From assembly GCA_934358675.1 (NCBI GenBank), contig CAKRKX010000119.1, forward strand, positions 1-6,213: DNA of 6,213 nucleotides, written 5' to 3'. The number at the start of each line of letters is the position of its first letter. Position 1 is the first letter of the stretch. Both the position numbers and the translations under genes were made by a program. Positions 1 through 4,796 of the stretch are shown here, one piece after another. Under the pieces are notes generated by a model. That model was not told the DNA's origin and made no database searches. It saw only the letters and a list, made by a program, of their open reading frames with translations. This DNA is from an uncultured Agathobacter sp. (GTDB taxonomy: Bacteria; Bacillota; Clostridia; Lachnospirales; Lachnospiraceae).

Positions 1-158
1 TTGATCGTCTTTAGAAATGTCGATTTACCGCAACCGGATGGACCGATCAGGGCGGTCACGCTTTTTTCCCGGATATCCATATTGATATCCTTGAGCGCGT
101 GATTCTCGCCGTAATACAGATTCAGGTCGCGGACCGTAAGTTTGATACGTTTCTCCAT
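1..158 (-). CDS. pstB: Phosphate ABC transporter ATP-binding protein PstB (N-terminal part, cut by window edge)
   Basis: This is the ATPase subunit that powers the PstSCAB high-affinity phosphate importer from the cytoplasmic face. Only the first 52 residues lie in the window. They begin [19 protein letters not shown], the usual PstB opening in which the second Tyr of YYG (residue 16) sits where the A-loop aromatic stacks on adenine. They continue to a perfect Walker [10 protein letters not shown], at about residues 39-47. The C-terminal part, with the signature motif, Walker B and H-loop, lies beyond position 1. The start is ATG at 158-156, with AAGGAG (165-170) 6 nt upstream. The gene lies 107 bp downstream of an unrelated DUF1275 gene rather than directly behind pstA, and has its own candidate Pho-type promoter. 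The GPSGCGKST Walker A and YYG opening distinguish PstB well from other ABC ATPases, and pstSCA nearby supports it. Confidence 0.95.
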   Translation of the reverse strand, partial: MEKRIKLTVRDLNLYYGENHALKDINMDIREKSVTALIGPSGCGKSTFLKTI

Positions 159-199
159 GTTACGCTCCTTATCTATCCCTCTTTTCAGGATTTAAGGAG

Positions 200-254
200 A
201 TTATAACGGGCGAATGTAAAGTCTGCTTGCAGGGAAATGTAAAATGTATGAAAA
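200..254 (-). promoter_or_regulatory. Candidate Pho-box promoter of pstB
   Basis: Read on the minus strand there is a consensus -10, TATAAT (205-200). Three TTTACA-like half-sites lie upstream: TTTACA at 220-215, TTTACA at 243-238 and TTTTCA at 254-249. The spacing is 9 nt from -10 to the first, 17 nt to the second and 5 nt to the third. Nothing resembling TTGACA lies 16-18 nt above the -10, as is common for activator-dependent promoters. The half-site spacing equals that upstream of pstS. PhoB/PhoP boxes are known to be direct repeats with 11-bp period ending about 10 bp from the -10. The predicted 5' leader is about 35 nt. The assignment to a Pho regulator is inference. Confidence 0.65.
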
Positions 255-274
255 AAATGGAGCCCTTATTTTTT
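252..274 (-). terminator. Terminator-like hairpin at the 3' end of the DUF1275 gene
   Basis: A perfect 7-bp inverted repeat, AAAAAAT (252-258) and ATTTTTT (268-274), encloses the 9-nt loop GGAGCCCTT. On the minus strand the RNA would be an A-tract, a short hairpin with a possible GG/CC core, then a run of seven U. The element overlaps the last codons and TAA stop (268-266) of the DUF1275 gene and the most distal pstB half-site. The stem is AT-rich, so termination may be partial. If active it would separate the DUF1275 transcript from pstB. Confidence 0.4.
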
Positions 275-952
275 ATCTTTATCCATAAACATCAAAAGGA
301 AGCTTATAAGAAGCAGTCCGCAGCTCACCCAGATGATCTTGTAGCCAAACTGTGCGGACAGATTGCCGCCAATCCCCGCTCCGATTGCAAAAAGCCCGAT
401 GATTCCGAAGTAGTGAAGTGCCTGACGCACCTTCTCCTTATTGTGTGTGCGAAGGTAATCGGAGAGCGCCGCCGTGCCGCTGCGCAGATTTCCGATGCAC
501 ATTGTGCTGGCATATCCGTAACCGTTCACCTTGCGGAACGTCTGCACCTGCATCGCACAGGAGAAAGAAACCAGAACCGTTGCCACCATGTTCGCTTTCT
601 GCGGAATAAATCCGACCGCAAAAAGGATCAGTATTTCAAGGAGCAGAATGCCCTGTCGCCAGTGAAGCTTTTTCGCATATTTGTATTTTGACTGCAGGCG
701 CTCCGCAAAGAACACACCTCCGGCAAAAGCCAGAAGCGGAAACAGATACTTGATTCCCTGCATCCACTCGCCCATCATCAGATGTGTGCTCATCAGCACA
801 ACGTTTCCGGTCTGGGCATTCGAGAATACCTCATCTCTTGTAAAATAAGTGTACGCGTCCTGAAATCCTCCGGACAACGCCAAAAACATACTCGTAATAA
901 AGGCTTCCGACATCTGCACATCGGAAGCCAATTTCTTAAATTCTCTGTTCAT
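266..952 (-). CDS. DUF1275/YoaK-family integral membrane protein
   Basis: This 228-residue polytopic membrane protein belongs to the DUF1275 (YoaK) family, whose substrate or function is not established. Family landmarks are a first helix running into GGFQDAY (residues 28-34), then NAQTGN (45-50), and a central QVQTFRK...GNLRS stretch (about 135-158) matching the family's QN..R...TGNL-like region. Hydrophobic segments lie at about 17-33, 68-86, 100-116, 122-136, 181-199 and 205-222, so about six membrane spans with a charged C-terminal tail (DKDKK). There is no cleavable signal peptide. The start is ATG at 952, with AGGAAG (960-965) 7 nt upstream. It sits on the pst strand between pstA and pstB, where no such gene is normally found, with its own sigma-A promoter and a possible terminator. 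Its length is typical of the family and the frame is intact. A role in phosphate handling is only a positional guess. Confidence 0.88.
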   Translation of the reverse strand: MNREFKKLASDVQMSEAFITSMFLALSGGFQDAYTYFTRDEVFSNAQTGNVVLMSTHLMMGEWMQGIKYLFPLLAFAGGVFFAERLQSKYKYAKKLHWRQGILLLEILILFAVGFIPQKANMVATVLVSFSCAMQVQTFRKVNGYGYASTMCIGNLRSGTAALSDYLRTHNKEKVRQALHYFGIIGLFAIGAGIGGNLSAQFGYKIIWVSCGLLLISFLLMFMDKDKK

Positions 953-997
953 GTTCGTTCTTCCTACCTGATATTTTATCTTGCATTGCCGCTAGGT

Positions 998-1026
998 ATT
1001 ATAAAACGAGAACCCTAAAATGTAAA
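998..1026 (-). promoter_or_regulatory. Sigma-A-type promoter of the DUF1275 gene
   Basis: On the minus strand TTTACA (1026-1021) and TATAAT (1003-998) are separated by exactly 17 nt. This is a near-consensus vegetative promoter (5/6 for -35, 6/6 for -10). Transcription should begin near 990-992, giving a leader of about 39 nt before ATG 952. The -35 sits in CTTTACAT, the same octamer as the promoter-proximal Pho half-site of pstB. Here it stands 17 nt from the -10, not 9, and no partner half-site is seen 11 nt upstream. Confidence 0.7.
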
Positions 1027-1047
1027 GTTTTAAAAGCTTATGAGTGG

Positions 1048-1066
1048 TATATCATAAACTGATATA
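1048..1066 (-). terminator. Small hairpin just after pstA, possible weak terminator or 3' end
   Basis: A perfect 7-bp inverted repeat (TATATCA, 5-nt loop, TGATATA), extendable by one G-T pair, starts about 9 nt after the pstA stop codon. The stem is almost wholly A/T and no U-tract follows directly, so it is not a convincing intrinsic terminator. It may mark a processed 3' end. Read-through from pstA into the DUF1275 gene is therefore possible. Confidence 0.25.
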
Positions 1067-1074
1067 TGGCAGAT

Positions 1075-1944
1075 TTACCGTGCCACATCAAAATGCTTTG
1101 CAAGTCCTTTTGCAAGGAAGTTGATGCCCAGCACGATGATCAGCAATACAAACGCGATACCGAACGCCACGCCGAACTCGCCCTTTGTCGCACTCAGGTA
1201 CAACTGAATGGTCAGTGTTCCGCCCGGCTCAATGATCTTCTTCACACATCCGAAGAGATCCGGCGGCAGAATCTTGAAGCTTCCAGCGGTAAAAAGCAAT
1301 GCTGCCGACTCACCGACGATTCGACCGATCGCAAGAATGACTCCGGTGATGATTCCCGGCATTGCAGACGGCAATAAAATCGTGCGGACCATATGCCATT
1401 TGCCCGCTCCCAGACCGATTGCACCGTTTCGATAGCTGTCCGGAACGGTTTTTAATGCCTCCTGCGTGTTTCGCGTGATCAGTGGAAGCACCATCAGTAC
1501 CATAGTCAGTGATCCTGTTAAAATACTGTAGCTGAGTCCCATCAGTTCTCCAAAGAAAGTCAATCCGAAGAGACCGAAGATGATCGATGGAATACCTGCC
1601 AGTGTCTCGGTTGCAAATTCAATCACATTGACGAATTTACCAGGCTTGGCATATTCATTCAGATAGATGGCTGCACCGACACCGATTGGTGTAGCGATCA
1701 GCATCGTAAGAACAATAATGTAGAGGGTATTGACGATATTTCCGGCAATACCGGTCGTTCCTTTGAGTACCGAGGTGACACTGGTCAGGAAGGACCAGCT
1801 CACATTCGGTACGCCTTTTATCGTTACAAAGAGGATGATTCCTAACAATAATGCGACAGCTAAAGCAGCGCAGGTATAGATAATGGTAAGCATGAGCACA
1901 TCCGCAGGATGTCTTTTTTTCGTATGAATACTGACATTAGTCAT
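1075..1944 (-). CDS. pstA: Phosphate ABC transporter permease PstA
   Basis: This 289-residue inner-membrane permease pairs with PstC to form the phosphate channel. Hydrophobic segments lie at about 17-43, 70-94, 108-132, 137-155, 193-218 and 257-278, giving the six-helix BPD_transp_1 fold. The cytoplasmic coupling (EAA) loop is clear: TVPDSYRNGAIGLGAGKWHM (about 166-185) followed by LLPSAMPGIITG. Residues ETLAGIPSIIFGLFG (113-127) and GRIVGESAA (207-215) match PstA proteins. ATG at 1944 lies inside the end of pstC, with an 8-bp overlap, and AAAGGAG about 9 nt upstream lies within the pstC coding sequence. This implies translational coupling. The length is normal. The gene that would usually follow, pstB, is displaced by about 0.9 kb. 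Confidence 0.96.
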   Translation of the reverse strand: MTNVSIHTKKRHPADVLMLTIIYTCAALAVALLLGIILFVTIKGVPNVSWSFLTSVTSVLKGTTGIAGNIVNTLYIIVLTMLIATPIGVGAAIYLNEYAKPGKFVNVIEFATETLAGIPSIIFGLFGLTFFGELMGLSYSILTGSLTMVLMVLPLITRNTQEALKTVPDSYRNGAIGLGAGKWHMVRTILLPSAMPGIITGVILAIGRIVGESAALLFTAGSFKILPPDLFGCVKKIIEPGGTLTIQLYLSATKGEFGVAFGIAFVLLIIVLGINFLAKGLAKHFDVAR

Positions 1945-2845
1945 TTTCTGCCACTCCTTTCTTCTTTAACTTCGCAAGAATGAGGTTAATGATCATAATG
2001 AATACAAACAGTACCAGTCCGACCGTGAACAATACCTGTCTGTGCAGTCCGTCTGCATAGGACATCTCGCTGACGATCTGTGTTGTGAGGAATCGAACCG
2101 AATTGAACGGAAGCGGAAGATTTACGGAACCTCCGGCAACCATGTTGATCGCCATCGCTTCACCGATCGCACGTCCGATACCAAGTACCACACCGGTCAT
2201 AATTCCGGATTTTGCAGCCGGGATCAACACCTTAAAAATCGTCTGCATATGGGTTGCGCCCAAAGCAAGCGATGCCGACTTTAAGTGATCCGGCACTGCG
2301 CGAAGGGAGGATACGCTGATGCTGATCACCGTCGGAAGGATCATGATCGCAAGCACGATGATGGCTGACAACAGGTTTGATCCTCCGGTAAACTGATGGG
2401 TCGTGCTTCCTGCAAATATGTGCTTTTCAAGGCGATACATCATCGGATTTAAGATCATCATACCGAGCAGACCATAAATTACGGATGGGATCGCAGCTAA
2501 CAGTTCCACCGCCGGCTGCACGATCGCAGCAAGCTTCTTGTTTGCTACTTCAGTGATAAATACGGCGGTCATCAATCCGACCGGCACACCGATCGCAACC
2601 GCAGCTGCCGTGCCGATAATAGATGTCAGAATAATATAAAGAATTCCGTACGAAGCGGGATTTGCTGTCGGTGCCCACACTGTTTTAAATAATAAATCAG
2701 TCACCCCGACACTTCCCAGTGCCGGGGTTCCTTTGAAGATCATGTAAACAGTGATGGAAAGAACAGCTGCTATGGCAACGACCGCACATACCAGGAAGAT
2801 AATTTTTGCGATCAGTTCCACAATCGATTTTTTACTGCTTTTCAT
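1937..2845 (-). CDS. pstC: Phosphate ABC transporter permease PstC
   Basis: This 302-residue permease is the partner of PstA in the membrane channel. Membrane segments lie at about 12-37, 66-97, 108-132, 158-178, 208-232 and 268-292. The EAA loop reads RAVPDHLKSASLALGATHMQ (182-201), followed by LIPAAKSGIMTG and GIGRAIGEAMA (222-232), all characteristic of PstC. Residues ELLAAIPSVIYGLLG (113-127) form the conserved transmembrane stretch. The start is ATG at 2845, with a near-perfect AAGGAGG 6 nt upstream. It follows pstS after a 62-bp gap containing a stable hairpin, and overlaps pstA by 8 bp. Its strong ribosome binding site suggests efficient initiation on transcripts that pass the hairpin. 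No truncation or odd residues were seen. Confidence 0.96.
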   Translation of the reverse strand: MKSSKKSIVELIAKIIFLVCAVVAIAAVLSITVYMIFKGTPALGSVGVTDLLFKTVWAPTANPASYGILYIILTSIIGTAAAVAIGVPVGLMTAVFITEVANKKLAAIVQPAVELLAAIPSVIYGLLGMMILNPMMYRLEKHIFAGSTTHQFTGGSNLLSAIIVLAIMILPTVISISVSSLRAVPDHLKSASLALGATHMQTIFKVLIPAAKSGIMTGVVLGIGRAIGEAMAINMVAGGSVNLPLPFNSVRFLTTQIVSEMSYADGLHRQVLFTVGLVLFVFIMIINLILAKLKKKGVAEND

Positions 2846-2867
2846 CTTGTTCCTCCTTCATTCAAAA

Positions 2868-2898
2868 CGTCCGCCCATGGACATTGCCCGGGCAGACG
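2868..2898 (-). promoter_or_regulatory. Intergenic hairpin between pstS and pstC (attenuator or 3' stabiliser)
   Basis: On the minus strand CGTCTGCCC (2898-2890) and GGGCGGACG (2876-2868) form a 9-bp GC-rich stem with one G-U pair and a 13-nt loop, followed directly by TTTT (2867-2864). It sits 9 nt after the pstS stop and about 10 nt before the pstC ribosome binding site. Such elements in solute-binding-protein/permease operons are known to cause partial termination or protect the upstream mRNA, so that the binding protein exceeds the permease. The short T-run suggests leaky rather than full termination. Confidence 0.6.
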
Positions 2899-2907
2899 CT
2901 TTCTTTC

Positions 2908-3816
2908 CTACTGTGGAATGATAAGTCCTACTGACTGGATAACAGACTGGCCTTCCTCTGAATGAATGAAGTCGAAGAATGCCTGAACCAGTTCATTCTG
3001 CTCGGAAATCTCACCCATGGTTGCCATTACGAACGGACGCTGTAATACATAGGTTCCTGCAAGGATGTTATCCTCTGTCGGTTCTACGGAGTTAAGCTGT
3101 AATGCCTTAACTGTATCATCAACCACATCGAGTGATACATATCCGATTGCACCAGGTGTTGCAGCTACCTTTGCAAGTACGGCACCTGTAGAATCAAGTT
3201 CCTGTGCATATTTGCACTTATCAGCGATATCATTCAGCTCCTCGAATGCATCTCTTGTACCGGAACCGGCCTCACGACCGATAACAACGATATTCTCATC
3301 TGCTCCACCGAGATCCTTCCAGTTTGTAATCTCACCGGTGTAGATCTGTGTCAGCTGATCGCTTGTAAGATCGGATACTGTGTTCTCTGTGTCTGTTACA
3401 ACTGCGATTCCATCGATTGCCACGATGTTCTCAACAGCTCCGCTTGCCTTCTCGTCATCGGATAATGCACGGGAAGCATCTCCGATATCTACTGTTCCTT
3501 TTGCAAGAGACTCAAGTCCTGCGCCTGATCCTGTGAACTCCGGTGCTACGGTAACATTTGGATATTTTTCCATGAATGCCTCTGCCATAGCGTTGCAAAG
3601 CTTCTCCATGGAAGTACTTCCTGCAAGTGTGATCTTTCCGCTTAAATCGGCTGCCGGCTCAGATGCAGCCTGACTTGTTGTCGTATCTGCCTGACTCTGA
3701 CTTGGTGTGTTTGCATCTGCGTTGGAGTCATTTCCATTGCTTCCACATCCCATTACGCCTACCGCAAGAACTGCTGCGGATAACATTGCCATCATTTTCT
3801 TCAAATTTTTCTTCAT
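2908..3816 (-). CDS. pstS: Phosphate-binding lipoprotein PstS
   Basis: This 302-residue extracytoplasmic phosphate receptor delivers its ligand to PstC/PstA. The N-terminus is a lipoprotein signal peptide: KKNLKK, a hydrophobic core (8-20), and lipobox VMGC with lipidated Cys24. A flexible Ser/Thr/Asp/Gln-rich tether follows (about 25-57). The mature PBP_like domain carries the phosphate-contacting loops AGSTS (65-69), TGSGAG (95-100), DASRAL (113-118) and GREAGSGTR (180-188), the last being the classic PstS signature. Position -2 of the lipobox is Met, a mild variant. The start is ATG at 3816, with AGAGGA about 8 nt upstream. It is the first gene of the pst cluster, behind a Pho-type promoter. 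Its codons look more biased towards a small preferred set than those of the histidine kinase, consistent with high expression, but I did not compute this. Confidence 0.97.
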   Translation of the reverse strand: MKKNLKKMMAMLSAAVLAVGVMGCGSNGNDSNADANTPSQSQADTTTSQAASEPAADLSGKITLAGSTSMEKLCNAMAEAFMEKYPNVTVAPEFTGSGAGLESLAKGTVDIGDASRALSDDEKASGAVENIVAIDGIAVVTDTENTVSDLTSDQLTQIYTGEITNWKDLGGADENIVVIGREAGSGTRDAFEELNDIADKCKYAQELDSTGAVLAKVAATPGAIGYVSLDVVDDTVKALQLNSVEPTEDNILAGTYVLQRPFVMATMGEISEQNELVQAFFDFIHSEEGQSVIQSVGLIIPQ

Positions 3817-3857
3817 TTCTCATTTCCTCTTTTCTTCAAATCTTGATTACGTAGCTT

Positions 3858-3912
3858 ATCTTAAAGTCCTTCTGTAAAATACATAACCATCACGCGGTAA
3901 ATTCTATGTAAA
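3858..3912 (-). promoter_or_regulatory. Candidate Pho-box promoter of pstS
   Basis: Read towards pstS, the half-sites are TTTACA (3912-3907), 5 nt, TTTACC (3901-3896), 17 nt, TTTACA (3878-3873), 9 nt, then the -10-like TAAGAT (3863-3858). The 11-bp and 23-bp periods put all sites on nearly the same DNA face. A fourth half-site expected near 3884-3890 is degenerate. No consensus -35 is present (TTATGT at 17 nt). The predicted leader is about 35 nt. The layout resembles the four-repeat PhoP core region known from Bacillus pho promoters. Which regulator binds here is inferred, not shown. Confidence 0.7.
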
Positions 3913-3965
3913 ATGCGTGTGATGCTTTTTTGTTTTTAAGTTCATTTAAGGAATCCGTGATAGGA

Positions 3966-3994
3966 TTTCTTCTATAAACAAAATATGCTAGAAT
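3966..3994 (+). promoter_or_regulatory. Candidate extended -10 promoter of the two-component operon
   Basis: TG-C-TAGAAT (3986-3994) is an extended -10 element. At 17 nt spacing the -35 position holds only TTTCTT (3966-3971), which is poor, but extended -10 promoters tolerate this. Transcription would start near 4001, giving a leader of about 31 nt to ATG 4032. No TTTACA-like direct repeats are seen on this strand, so there is no visible sign that this operon is itself under the Pho-type control of pstS. Confidence 0.5.
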
Positions 3995-4031
3995 ATAGCC
4001 AGATAAGGACTACGTAAGGGAGGACTCATAC

Positions 4032-4703
4032 ATGAGATTGCTGCTTGCAGAAGATGAAAAAGAATTATCGGACGCACTGGTCACGGTGCTCAAACATAAT
4101 AATTATTCGGTGGATGCGGTGTACAACGGGCAGGACGCTTTGGACTATCTGAATGCGGACAATTATGACGGTGCGATCCTCGACATTATGATGCCGAAGA
4201 TGGATGGAATCACGGTTCTTAAAAATGTGCGCGCTTCGGGCAACCACATTCCGATCATCCTTCTGACCGCCAAAGCAGAGATCGATGACCGCGTGACCGG
4301 TCTCGACAGTGGCGCGGACGATTACCTGACAAAGCCTTTTTCCATGAAGGAACTTCTTGCGCGCATCCGTGCAATGACAAGGCGGCAGGAGAAGACGACC
4401 GACAACGTCCTAAGCTTCGGCGACATCTCGCTCGACCGTTCCACCTACCAGTTATCCTGCGGAGAAAATGCGATCCGCCTGGCGAGCCGCGAATACCAGA
4501 TGCTCGAGATGCTGATGGTCAGTCCCGGACAGGTGATCTCCGTTGATCAGTTCATGGATAAGATCTGGGGCTACGACAGCGAAGCGGAACTCAACGTTGT
4601 ATGGGTTTACATTTCTTATTTAAGGAAGAAACTGACCGGACTCGGTTCGAAAGTGTCCATTAAGGCGACACGTGGATTGGGGTATTCTCTGGAAAAACAC
4701 TGA
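4032..4703 (+). CDS. OmpR/PhoB-class DNA-binding response regulator
   Basis: This 223-residue cytoplasmic transcription factor is activated by phosphorylation. The receiver domain (about 1-115) has the acidic pair E7-D8, phosphoacceptor D51 in LDIMMPKMDG, T79 in LLTAKAE, and K101 in LTKPFS. All catalytic residues are present. The winged-helix domain (about 126-223) includes LASREYQMLEMLM, a recognition-helix segment ELNVVWVYISYLRKKL, and the wing TRGLGYSLE. The start is ATG at 4032, with GGGAGGA 8 nt upstream. The kinase gene follows 93 nt downstream, so the two are very likely cognate. The position divergent from pstS suggests a PhoP role. However, the helix reads VVWVYISYL where PhoB/PhoP proteins usually have a VDVHI-type sequence, and this variant is also seen in other clostridial OmpR-family regulators. 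I therefore withhold the phoP name. Confidence 0.95.
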   Translation: MRLLLAEDEKELSDALVTVLKHNNYSVDAVYNGQDALDYLNADNYDGAILDIMMPKMDGITVLKNVRASGNHIPIILLTAKAEIDDRVTGLDSGADDYLTKPFSMKELLARIRAMTRRQEKTTDNVLSFGDISLDRSTYQLSCGENAIRLASREYQMLEMLMVSPGQVISVDQFMDKIWGYDSEAELNVVWVYISYLRKKLTGLGSKVSIKATRGLGYSLEKH

Positions 4704-4730
4704 GATTGATACCAAATACGCCTTGCAAAG

Positions 4731-4756
4731 CAAACGACGATGTGATATTTCGTTTG
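4731..4756 (+). other. Hairpin in the regulator-kinase intergenic gap
   Basis: CAAACGA (4731-4737) and TCGTTTG (4750-4756) form a perfect 7-bp stem with a 12-nt loop, inside the 93-nt gap between the two genes. A second CGTTTG copy (4765-4770) could pair with the same 5' arm instead, giving two mutually exclusive folds. No U-tract follows, so it is not an intrinsic terminator. It could set the regulator/kinase ratio through RNA processing, which is inference. The kinase ribosome binding site (AGGAG, 4785-4789) is free of either stem. Confidence 0.35.
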
Positions 4757-4796
4757 GAAGTGTACGTTTGAATCATAAAAGAACAGGAGAAATAAC

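Noticed and set aside
227..691. 154-codon plus-strand open frame opposite the DUF1275 gene
   Set aside because: It lies almost wholly antisense to a well-supported membrane protein gene. Its product has no recognisable domain, and no proper ribosome binding site was seen before its start.
1048..1066. Strong terminator closing the pstSCA transcript
   Set aside because: The stem is only A/T-rich and no U-tract follows, so I kept it as a weak hairpin and do not claim that transcription stops there.
1066..1377. 103-codon plus-strand open frame opposite pstA
   Set aside because: It is a shadow of the pstA coding sequence. The His/Cys/Arg/Asp-rich composition is typical of an antisense frame, with no domain and no ribosome binding site seen.
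3065..3673. Two Ser/Pro/Ala-rich plus-strand open frames opposite pstS (3065-3343 and 3380-3673)
   Set aside because: Their composition is what antisense reading of a biased, highly expressed gene gives, and no initiation signals were seen.
3933..3950. TTTAAG repeated twice (3935-3940, 3945-3950) as a possible Pho box for the two-component operon
   Set aside because: The period is 10 rather than 11, the hexamer lacks the ACA end, and it lies too far from the proposed -10 at 3989.
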